A stretch of DNA of 5,236 nt from Spirochaetota bacterium. GTDB taxonomy: Bacteria; Spirochaetota; UBA4802; JAFGJZ01. Positions 1 through 5,069 of this stretch are shown here, piece after piece. A program made the position numbers and the translations under genes. Under the pieces are notes generated by a model. The model saw only the letters and a list, made by a program, of their open reading frames with translations. It did no database searches and was not told where the DNA came from. How positions within the stretch are numbered: the stretch's first letter is position 1; each line of letters opens with the position of its first letter. Location of the stretch: the NCBI GenBank assembly GCA_022704645.1, contig JAKJGA010000128.1, positions 1 to 5,236 on the forward strand, given 5' to 3'.

Positions 1-46
1 ATCATTTAATCCTTGCTAAAAAACAGCAGAAAACACATTTGCAAGC

Positions 47-751
47 ATGGCAGAAAACATACTTTATATCGTAGCCGGTCCTATTGGAAATCTCGAAGAT
101 GTCACATTCAGGGCTGTGAGAATCCTCAAAGAAGTTTCGTTTATCATGTGTGAAGACACAAGACAAAGTAAAAAACTTCTCGATCATTATGAAATTACCG
201 GAAAAAAACTATTCTCCTTTCACTCTCACACCAAAGACAATTCCCTTTCTTTTTTTATTGAAAAAATTAAATCCGATGGATCTGCGGCTTATCTAACTGA
301 CTGCGGCACTCCCGGAATTTCAGATCCCGGATCAAAACTCGCAAGTGAAGCCCGCAAATACGGAATCAAGGTAATTCCTCTGCCTGGAGCTTCGGCTTTG
401 ACAACAATTGCAAGCGTGGCTGGTTTTGCCGGAAAGGAAATATATTTCGGAGGTTTCTTGAGTAAGAAACCCGGACGCAGAATAAATGAACTTAATTCGC
501 TGAAAAGAATCAGTGCTACAATTGTCATATATGAATCACCCCACCGAATAATTAAAACGATCACCGCACTTGCTGAAGTTTTTCCGGATAATCAGATATT
601 AATAGGCAGGGAAATCAGTAAAATTCATGAAGAATTTATAAGCGGAACAGCCGGAAGCATTTTGAACGGAAAAATTACCGAAAAAGGCGAATTTGCTATA
701 GCTATAGATAATAATAACCCGAAATTTTCCGAAGATGATGATGAAATATAA
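47..751 (+). CDS. rsmI: 16S rRNA (cytidine-1402 2'-O)-methyltransferase RsmI
   Basis: RsmI is a cytoplasmic SAM-dependent enzyme of the tetrapyrrole-methylase fold. It methylates the ribose of C1402 in 16S rRNA, in the decoding centre. The family blocks appear in order: VAGPIGNLEDVTFRAVRIL (residues 9-27), CEDTRQSKKLL (35-45), the SAM-site block TDCGTPGISDPG (84-95), PLPGASAL (111-118), a GGF..KKPGRR block near 134-144, YESPHRI near 160-166, and GREISKIHEEFISG near 187-200. At 234 residues it is shorter than the roughly 280-290 of E. coli RsmI and B. subtilis YraL. It ends in an acidic tail (SEDDDEI) soon after the catalytic core, so the usual C-terminal extension is missing. The usual Ala in the D-A-GTPG block is Cys86. 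The ATG is placed by the N-terminal match, but no Shine-Dalgarno sequence precedes it, so translation may be coupled to an upstream gene outside the window. No clear terminator follows. Confidence 0.95.
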   Translation: MAENILYIVAGPIGNLEDVTFRAVRILKEVSFIMCEDTRQSKKLLDHYEITGKKLFSFHSHTKDNSLSFFIEKIKSDGSAAYLTDCGTPGISDPGSKLASEARKYGIKVIPLPGASALTTIASVAGFAGKEIYFGGFLSKKPGRRINELNSLKRISATIVIYESPHRIIKTITALAEVFPDNQILIGREISKIHEEFISGTAGSILNGKITEKGEFAIAIDNNNPKFSEDDDEI

Positions 752-776
752 TTTTTGCGACATAATCACTTTTTTT

Positions 777-805
777 TTGACTGAAACGGCAAAAATGAGT
801 AATAT
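777..805 (+). promoter_or_regulatory. Sigma-70-type promoter upstream of flgM
   Basis: A -35 box TTGACT (777-782) and a -10 box TAATAT (800-805) are separated by exactly 17 bases. Both are close to the housekeeping consensus. The site lies 26 bases after the rsmI stop codon and reads toward flgM, so it could supply basal flgM expression independent of flagellar sigma factor. It is assigned by sequence alone. Confidence 0.65.
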
Positions 806-808
806 CAT

Positions 809-835
809 TAAAGAATTGACAAATATTTCCGATAA
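809..835 (+). promoter_or_regulatory. Sigma-28 (FliA/WhiG-type) promoter of flgM
   Basis: TAAA (809-812), then 15 bases, then TCCGATAA (828-835). This matches the flagellar sigma-28 consensus TAAA-N15-GCCGATAA at every position except the first base of the -10 element. The predicted start of transcription, near 841-843, falls just before the ribosome binding site (849-855) and the flgM ATG at 862. A sigma-28 promoter on the anti-sigma-28 gene makes biological sense as negative feedback and is known for flgM in enterobacteria. Confidence 0.75.
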
Positions 836-861
836 TGTAAACAGTTAAGGGAAGGATAAAA

Positions 862-1161
862 ATGGTTATTGATAAAATCGGCAATGTAAACAGCATAATT
901 GAGCCGCGAAAACCAAAGCAGAACTATCAGGTCAACAATGTAAGACCTGCGTCTGATTCTGTTCAGATATCCGAAGAAGGGTTAAAGGCGGCAGAAGAAG
1001 CGCGTTTGGCTCAGATTGTTAAAGAATCTCCTGATATCAGAGCCGATAAAGTTAAAGCACTTAAAGAAAAGATTGCATCAGGCGAGTTTGACAGAGCGAT
1101 TGACGAGAAATTACTCGGAAATATTGCTGAACGCATGATCGACGGATTCTTCAGAAATTGA
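862..1161 (+). CDS. flgM: Anti-sigma-28 factor FlgM
   Basis: FlgM binds the flagellar sigma factor (FliA/sigma-28) and holds late flagellar genes off until the hook-basal body is complete. In many bacteria it is then exported through the flagellar apparatus. The 99-residue product has the family layout: a short N-terminal MVIDKIG start, a polar and probably disordered first third, then the DSVQISEEGLKAAEEARL block (32-49) and the conserved PDIRADKVKALKEKIASGEF stretch (57-76), whose helices contact sigma-28 in studied homologues. The length is typical. The start is well supported by GGGAAGG (849-855), six bases before the ATG. Two promoters lie upstream, one of them sigma-28-type, and an intrinsic terminator follows 26 bases after the stop. 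It therefore looks like an independent, self-limiting unit rather than part of a large flagellar operon. The sigma-28 gene itself is not in the window. Confidence 0.9.
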   Translation: MVIDKIGNVNSIIEPRKPKQNYQVNNVRPASDSVQISEEGLKAAEEARLAQIVKESPDIRADKVKALKEKIASGEFDRAIDEKLLGNIAERMIDGFFRN

Positions 1162-1187
1162 TTTTTGCTTAGATGAACTTTTAAAAG

Positions 1188-1211
1188 AAAGCGGTTTATG
1201 CCGCTTTTTTT
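1188..1211 (+). terminator. Intrinsic terminator of flgM
   Basis: A seven-pair stem, AAAGCGG (1188-1194) with CCGCTTT (1201-1207), closes a six-base loop and runs into an uninterrupted T tract (1205-1211). It sits 26 bases beyond the flgM stop and separates flgM from the next gene on the same strand. Confidence 0.85.
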
Positions 1212-1214
1212 GTT

Positions 1215-1236
1215 GGAACAGATTTAACGCTGTTTC
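1215..1236. repeat. Inverted repeat between the flgM terminator and the next gene
   Basis: GGAACAG (1215-1221) and CTGTTTC (1230-1236) can pair over seven positions, one of them G-U, around an eight-base loop. The repeat lies just upstream of a TAATAT (1239-1244) that could be the -10 box of the dehydrogenase-like gene. It could be a small operator or a chance hairpin. No good -35 box at normal spacing was found. Confidence 0.3.
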
Positions 1237-1269
1237 ACTAATATCTTCTAGACTCTCAGGCGGTACGGT

Positions 1270-2430
1270 TTGAGCGATTTGATTTTTCCAGACTTTCACC
1301 TCCCCACAAAACTTTACATCAGACCCGATGTCTTAAGGAATTCCGGGGCTATTCTTTCCGGCATGGGCTCACGTGCTGTTATTATCATAACTTCAGCTGA
1401 TTTCGACAGGCTTGAAAAGGTACTTGAAATATTCATCAAATCACTCAATTACGCCGGAATCGGTACGATTGTATTTGATGAAATCCCGACCGTAGCCAAC
1501 ACAGAATACATTGATTCCGCCGTGTTCTTTACTAAAAAAACCAATTGCGACCTTGTAATCGGCTTCGGGGGAACTGAATCCATTAATGCGGCTAAAGCAG
1601 TTGCGCTTCTCACAAATAATTATCTTTTCTGTGAGGATCTATATGAAAATCCGGAAGTCAAGCCGCCGTTAAATTTTGTTACTATTCCTTCGAATCCTCT
1701 TTACGGCCAGGAAATTCTTCCGATGTTCATAGCCACCGATATTCATACCGGAGAAAAGAAAGTCTACCAGCATAACTATCTATATCCTCACGCGAGCATT
1801 ATCGATCCGGGAATAGCTATCTATGCCTCTGATGAAACTACCGTTCAAACCGGAATGGCTTCCCTCGCCCTGTCAACAGAATCAATAATATCAAAAGTAA
1901 CGAGCGAGTTCACAAACACCTACGCTCTCAAAAGCATAGACCTACTATTCAAACATCTCGAAAATGCGTACAGAGACAACCACAATCCCTCACTTCGCTA
2001 TCCAATTTCGGTTGCTTCTGTTCTTGCAGGAACGGCTTTTTCTCTTTCTGCTCTTTCGGTTACAATGTCGGTTTCATGCGCAATTGCTTCCAAAACCGCA
2101 ACTCCGATTGAAAAATGGATGGGACTTATTCTGCCGCATGTCATGGAATTTAACCTGACATCATCACCGGGAAAATACGTCCAGATGGCAAAAGTTATGG
2201 ATGAAGATGTAAAGGAAATCACCGTAATTGAAGCCGCGATCAAGGCAATTGAGGGAGTCAGAAGAATCGGAATAAATCTGGACATTCCGCAAAGATTATC
2301 ATCAGCCGGAATAACAAAAAATGAATTTAAGGCTATTGCAGAGATTGCAGTCAAATATCCTTTTATGGAAAACGCACCGAGAGTTCTTAACAGCGATGAA
2401 ATCGAAACAATACTGATAGCCGCCTATTAA
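1270..2430 (+). CDS. Iron-containing alcohol dehydrogenase-like protein, probable pseudoenzyme
   Basis: The 386-residue length and motif order are those of group III (Fe-ADH) dehydrogenases: a nucleotide-loop region (GFGGTESINAAKA, 98-110), FVTIP near 136-140, ATDIHTG.K with YLYPHASIIDP (155-180), TGM (194-196), LPHVMEFN (288-295), and a C-terminal NAPRVLNSDEIETI block. The catalytic positions are lost. Where the family has D and H in TGM-D-A-L-T-H, this protein has Ala197 and Leu201. The later ligand histidines align with Cys270 and Ile280. The GGGS..D loop reads GGTES.N, and the TAGTGSE loop reads NPLYGQE. The frame is otherwise intact, so a substrate-binding or regulatory role is inferred. 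The start is TTG (1270), preceded by a weak AGGCGG; an in-frame stop at 1249-1251 limits any extension. Its stop overlaps that of convergent cheW. Fold assignment is strong; function is unknown. Confidence 0.82.
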   Translation: MSDLIFPDFHLPTKLYIRPDVLRNSGAILSGMGSRAVIIITSADFDRLEKVLEIFIKSLNYAGIGTIVFDEIPTVANTEYIDSAVFFTKKTNCDLVIGFGGTESINAAKAVALLTNNYLFCEDLYENPEVKPPLNFVTIPSNPLYGQEILPMFIATDIHTGEKKVYQHNYLYPHASIIDPGIAIYASDETTVQTGMASLALSTESIISKVTSEFTNTYALKSIDLLFKHLENAYRDNHNPSLRYPISVASVLAGTAFSLSALSVTMSVSCAIASKTATPIEKWMGLILPHVMEFNLTSSPGKYVQMAKVMDEDVKEITVIEAAIKAIEGVRRIGINLDIPQRLSSAGITKNEFKAIAEIAVKYPFMENAPRVLNSDEIETILIAAY

Positions 2431-2439
2431 ACAGCGGCT
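2418..2439. terminator. Possible bidirectional terminator hairpin at convergent gene ends
   Basis: AGCCGC (2418-2423) pairs with GCGGCT (2434-2439) around a ten-base loop that contains the overlapping stop codons of the dehydrogenase-like gene and cheW. The T tract is poor on both sides (TTTAATATTT on +, none on -), so efficient intrinsic termination is uncertain. No other hairpin was seen at this convergent junction. Confidence 0.4.
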
Positions 2440-2915
2440 TTAATATTTCCGATAATACCAAGCTCATCATGTGAAAAAATCTGATTGATATCAAGAATTA
2501 CGACAAAACCGCTTTCGACTTTTGCAATTCCGACAATATACTTGCCGGAAATTCCTTTTACAATCGGCGGAGCCTGTTCAATATCACGGCTGTCAACTTT
2601 AACGACATGACTGACTGAATCAATAGCAAGACCGACTTTCTTTCCATTAATATCAACGACAATTGCCCTCAGGTTAGAGGATTCCTGCTTGTCGGAAATT
2701 CCGAAGCGTCTGCTCAAATCAATTATTGGAATAACCTGACCGCGCAAGTCGATTACTCCTATGATAAAATCGGCTGATTTCGGAAGCTTTGTTATTTTAG
2801 GAAGTTTAAGAATTTCCTGAACCTTCAGAATTTCAATTCCGTATTCTTCGGATCCTATCTTAAAACAAACAACCTGCATTGAAGATAAAGATGATTTTTC
2901 AGCCTTTTTAAACAT
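2427..2915 (-). CDS. cheW: Chemotaxis coupling protein CheW
   Basis: CheW links membrane chemoreceptors to the histidine kinase CheA in the polar signalling arrays that steer flagellar rotation. The 162-residue product is a single CheW domain with the expected blocks: VVCFKIGSEEYGIEILKVQEIL (15-36), ITKLPKSADFIIGVIDLRGQVIPIIDL (41-67, the most conserved stretch), AIVVDINGKKVGLAIDSVSHVV (84-105), and a C-terminal IVGIAKVESGFVVILDINQIF (127-147). There is no receiver or kinase domain, so it is CheW rather than CheV or CheA. The ATG at 2915 is supported by AGGAAGAG just upstream. A second Met at residue 13 would remove only a charged leader. It has its own promoter (2954-2982) and stands apart from any che operon in this window. 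Its stop overlaps that of the convergent dehydrogenase-like gene by four bases (2427-2430). Confidence 0.95.
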   Translation of the reverse strand: MFKKAEKSSLSSMQVVCFKIGSEEYGIEILKVQEILKLPKITKLPKSADFIIGVIDLRGQVIPIIDLSRRFGISDKQESSNLRAIVVDINGKKVGLAIDSVSHVVKVDSRDIEQAPPIVKGISGKYIVGIAKVESGFVVILDINQIFSHDELGIIGNIKAAV

Positions 2916-2953
2916 ATGACTCTTCCTGCATTAATTGAAACATCAGAGCGTTA

Positions 2954-2982
2954 AATATATTACCTTGAGAGTTTTTTTTCAA
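2954..2982 (-). promoter_or_regulatory. Sigma-70-type promoter of cheW
   Basis: Read on the - strand, TTGAAA (2982-2977) and TATATT (2959-2954) are separated by 17 bases, giving a good housekeeping-type promoter about 40 bases before the cheW ATG. It occupies most of the short gap after the upstream gene's stop (2991). cheW can therefore be transcribed alone. No sigma-28-type element was seen here. Confidence 0.6.
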
Positions 2983-2990
2983 GTACTATT

Positions 2991-3716
2991 TTAATCAAAA
3001 AATCTGCCGAAAATGTAAAGTCCTGCTCCTGAAGTCAAAAGCAGAATTATTTTCGAAAAAATAGGCTCACGCTTACGCATAAGAATATCGACTCCGCCGG
3101 CCATTATTCCTAGAAAAGCAACGACGGCACCGCAGGCCTGATAATGAGAACCTGAAAGCTTATAAATTGCAAAACCGGCTCCGGCAGCAATAATAACATC
3201 TATTACATCAATCCATGACAAATGTTTGGACGAACTGAAACTTCCAAAGAGAGGAGCTCTTTTACCTTCAACAAAATATTTTTCACGGGTCTGTTCGAGT
3301 TTTTTCCGTTTAACAGCTTCTCTTATATCCTTGAAGGCATTCGATATACCGTAACAGTCTCCGAACATCGCAACAACTTCTTTGTGCGGCAATGTGGCGA
3401 TTAAGGATGCAAGGGGCTGAAATTTATGAGAAAGGTTTCCGCTGCGGCCTGTGGCGAGATTTTTTTCAACTTCGATATTTCCTTTGGAAATTACCGAATA
3501 ATAAGCTATTCCGCCTTCAGAAGCGTCTTCAACATAAAGACGGATTTTTTTGTCTTTGAGATTATAATCCACACGGACATAGGATCCGTCCGTTCCATTG
3601 ATATAAAAAGCTTTTTGATAGCCTCTTATTTCAGAAGGCCTTCGCTTCCAATAATCATTTCTGGATTTAGTTTCCTCAACGACCTTGTTTTGATCCCGAA
3701 AGGTTTTACCCCGCAT
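2991..3716 (-). CDS. Unrecognised protein with three C-terminal membrane helices
   Basis: This 241-residue protein is not recognised. Residues 1-165 are soluble and highly charged. The start is rich in Lys and Arg, then a region around 35-85 looks like beta strands (AFYINGTDGSYVRVDYNLKD). A helix-like basic segment follows (128-150, KDIREAVKRKKLEQTREKYF). Three hydrophobic segments then close the protein at about 169-187, 192-212 and 220-239, with short loops and basic residues (RKREP) between the second and third. No signal peptide or catalytic motif is visible. The ATG is the only sensible start, since an in-frame stop lies five codons upstream (3732-3734); the ribosome site is weak (GGGG). 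It follows the terminator at 3742-3766 and precedes cheW by 75 bases, but the cheW promoter argues against a required shared transcript. Coding status is supported by length and coherent membrane topology. Confidence 0.75.
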   Translation of the reverse strand: MRGKTFRDQNKVVEETKSRNDYWKRRPSEIRGYQKAFYINGTDGSYVRVDYNLKDKKIRLYVEDASEGGIAYYSVISKGNIEVEKNLATGRSGNLSHKFQPLASLIATLPHKEVVAMFGDCYGISNAFKDIREAVKRKKLEQTREKYFVEGKRAPLFGSFSSSKHLSWIDVIDVIIAAGAGFAIYKLSGSHYQACGAVVAFLGIMAGGVDILMRKREPIFSKIILLLTSGAGLYIFGRFFD

Positions 3717-3741
3717 AAGCCCCGCACTTATTTAATTTGAT

Positions 3742-3766
3742 AAAAAAACGGGAGACATGCTCCCGT
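3742..3766 (-). terminator. Intrinsic terminator of the small ribosomal protein gene
   Basis: On the - strand, ACGGGAG (3766-3760) pairs perfectly with CTCCCGT (3754-3748) around a five-base loop, followed by a run of seven T (3748-3742). It begins a few bases after the stop of the 29-codon gene and is the strongest terminator in the window. It insulates the downstream membrane-protein gene. Confidence 0.9.
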
Positions 3767-3769
3767 AAA

Positions 3770-3859
3770 TTACTTCTTCTTGTGTCTATTAAGTCTTCTT
3801 CTCTTTTTTCTTTTGTGATTAGCAATCTTTCTTCTTTTTTTCTTTTTACCGCAAGGCAT
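3770..3859 (-). CDS. Small basic ribosomal protein, bS22/mS38 (AURKAIP1/COX24) type
   Basis: This is a 29-residue open frame, ATG (3859-3857) to TAA (3772-3770). The product starts MPCGKKKKRRKIANHK and ends NRHKKK. About two thirds of residues are Lys or Arg, with two His and one Cys and no acidic residue. The pattern KKKRRK-I-x-x-HK-x-KKRR resembles the short C-terminal COX24/AURKAIP1 domain of mitochondrial mS38 and bacterial bS22, which bind the small ribosomal subunit. Similar MPSGKK-type peptides are known to me from other Gram-negative phyla. Expression signals are excellent: AAGGAG (3870-3865) five bases before the ATG, and a strong terminator directly after the stop. It lies 54 bases after the SPFH-like gene. 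No convincing promoter was found in that gap, so it may share the miaA-hfq transcript. Coding status is well supported; the exact ribosomal role is inferred by resemblance. Confidence 0.83.
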   Translation of the reverse strand: MPCGKKKKRRKIANHKRKKRRRLNRHKKK

Positions 3860-3864
3860 AAATT

Positions 3865-3870
3865 CTCCTT
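3865..3870 (-). promoter_or_regulatory. Ribosome binding site of the 29-residue gene
   Basis: AAGGAG on the - strand lies five bases before the ATG at 3859. It is one of the best Shine-Dalgarno sequences in the window, and it is the main reason to accept so short a frame as a gene. Confidence 0.85.
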
Positions 3871-3913
3871 ATATAAACATAATATCTTCGTAATTTCGGT
3901 TAAGGGAATAATA

Positions 3914-4807
3914 TCACTTAAAATTGTCAATATCTTTTCTCGCCTCATTATTTTGACCAGAAACGGCTTTTTTTTCTTCAGCCAACAATGAATCAATAAA
4001 GCCGGCTGAATTTAAATCATAAAGCGCCGGATTAACCCCGCCGGAAAAATTCTTAAAAATGAGATACTTCAGCAAAGAAGGATTATCCTTTATTCTGGAC
4101 GAAATTATATCAAGCTCATCTCCGAACTTCTTAAGCCTGTACTCGGTCATATTTCTTTCAGAAGCTTCACGTTCTCGGGAAACAGCTGCGAATAATTCTG
4201 ACTTTTCAATTTCTGAAGCATATCGGGCAACTTCCGTATAACGTTCATCCGAAGGGAAAACAGGACTTCCTATTTCAATGGAAGATATGGTAATTCCGCG
4301 GCCTTTCATAACCGATGAAATCTCTTCGGCGATACTTCCGCTATTTTCTTTCCATACAGAAAGGAACTTCTCGGATGAAAACGAAGACGCAAAATTTTCG
4401 TATGAGATTTTTTTCAGAATCATAGAAGCTGAACGTTCAAATTCGGATTCTGCTATTTTCTGAGGCTCAGACCCTGCATTAAAGGAAAAAGCCGAGATAT
4501 CAAGTGAATATGAAAAGGAAGCTATAGAACGGATTTTTAAATAATTGTCATCGAGTCTTTCGAGAGTCGGAAGCGGTGCCGAAAATTCGCACACTGCTCT
4601 TCCCGAAAGCGGAAGTTTCCGGAATGAAAAATCACCGGAAAAAGCCGCCTGAGTACTGAAATGGTATCCGGGAAGATAAAGATCCCGGCTTTTTTTAAAT
4701 TCAAGTATTCCGATATATCCTGACGAAACAAAAAAAGATCCTCTATATGCAGAATACCCGAGATATATGACGAGTACAAGCATTATGAGTCTTTTAATTT
4801 TCCTCAT
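3914..4807 (-). CDS. Probable SPFH (prohibitin/HflC-like) membrane protein
   Basis: The 297-residue product has one N-terminal membrane anchor (residues 5-20, LIMLVLVIYLGYSAY after the basic MRKIKR). Next comes VSSGYIGILEFKKSRDLYLPGYHF (27-50), which resembles the opening of SPFH domains (a glycine-rich strand, then PG-x-HF). Later parts also fit: YLKIRSIASFSYSLD (89-103), RGITISSIEIGSP (170-182), and a charged helical region (186-245) with the E-x-A-rich look of the prohibitin coiled coil. It ends in a polar tail. SPFH proteins form membrane-associated rings; HflK and HflC regulate the FtsH protease. The ATG starts one base after the hfq stop, so translation is probably coupled, with GGAAG inside hfq as a likely ribosome site. 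The order miaA-hfq-SPFH recalls enterobacterial miaA-hfq-hflX-hflK-hflC, although hflX is absent here. Similarity is distant; a lineage-specific membrane protein is the alternative. Confidence 0.68.
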   Translation of the reverse strand: MRKIKRLIMLVLVIYLGYSAYRGSFFVSSGYIGILEFKKSRDLYLPGYHFSTQAAFSGDFSFRKLPLSGRAVCEFSAPLPTLERLDDNYLKIRSIASFSYSLDISAFSFNAGSEPQKIAESEFERSASMILKKISYENFASSFSSEKFLSVWKENSGSIAEEISSVMKGRGITISSIEIGSPVFPSDERYTEVARYASEIEKSELFAAVSREREASERNMTEYRLKKFGDELDIISSRIKDNPSLLKYLIFKNFSGGVNPALYDLNSAGFIDSLLAEEKKAVSGQNNEARKDIDNFK

Positions 4808-4808
4808 G

Positions 4809-5045
4809 TCAGTCTTCCGCAGCCTCGCTGAGATGTATAGGCCGTGACGGAACTATAGTGGATATGGCATGTTTGTAAATTAAATTCTGCTTCTTATCTA
4901 TTTCAATAAGAACAGTGAAACTGTCGAAGCTTACAACTTTTCCCTGAAGCGGCACACCGTTCGTAAGATATATAGTAAGATCAAGCTTTTCTTTTCTTGC
5001 GCAATTGAGATAAGCATCCTGAAGATTTTTTACCTGCTTGGTCAT
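4809..5045 (-). CDS. hfq: RNA chaperone Hfq
   Basis: Hfq forms a hexameric Sm-like ring that pairs small RNAs with mRNAs. The 78-residue product has both Sm motifs: YLTNGVPLQGKVVSFDSF (26-43) and IYKHAISTIVPSRP (56-69), including the YKH triplet that binds uridine on the proximal face. Gln9-Asp10 of NLQD match E. coli Gln8-Asp9. The lateral rim is RKEK (17-20) where E. coli has RRER, so its basic character is kept. E. coli Lys31 is Pro32 here, and the loop before the second motif (DKKQN) is one residue longer. The C-terminal tail is very short and acidic (SEAAED). The ATG is fixed by AGGAGG (5055-5050), four bases upstream. It lies 24 bases after miaA, the usual partner of hfq, and one base before the SPFH-like gene. 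Confidence 0.95.
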   Translation of the reverse strand: MTKQVKNLQDAYLNCARKEKLDLTIYLTNGVPLQGKVVSFDSFTVLIEIDKKQNLIYKHAISTIVPSRPIHLSEAAED

Positions 5046-5069
5046 CGAACCTCCTAACCGAACAAAGAA

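Noticed and set aside
3..74. Open frame on the + strand from the left edge, ending inside rsmI, as a possible 3' end of an upstream gene
   Set aside because: Only 23 codons are visible, it matches no family I recognise, and an open run of this length is common by chance. It would explain the missing ribosome site of rsmI, but other frames ending at 9 or 19 are equally possible.
816..838. TTGACA followed by GATAAT as a further sigma-70 promoter before flgM
   Set aside because: The spacing is only about 9-11 bases, too short for sigma-70. The GATAA belongs to the sigma-28 -10 element.
1998..2354. 118-codon antisense open frame within the dehydrogenase-like gene
   Set aside because: It is a shadow of the real + strand gene, with no ribosome site or recognisable motif.
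2962..2985. CTTGA/TCAAG hairpin with T-rich sequence as a terminator of the three-helix membrane protein gene
   Set aside because: The stem is only five pairs and the T run lies in the loop and reads on the wrong strand. The region is better explained as the cheW promoter.
3737..3991. 84-codon open frame on the + strand, rich in Phe, Ser and Leu
   Set aside because: It is the reverse complement of the Lys/Arg-rich small gene and its flanks, and has no ribosome site.
3706..3996. 96-codon open frame on the - strand
   Set aside because: It overlaps the end of the SPFH-like gene, the whole 29-codon ribosomal gene in another frame, and a strong terminator. Its openness follows from the purine-rich composition.
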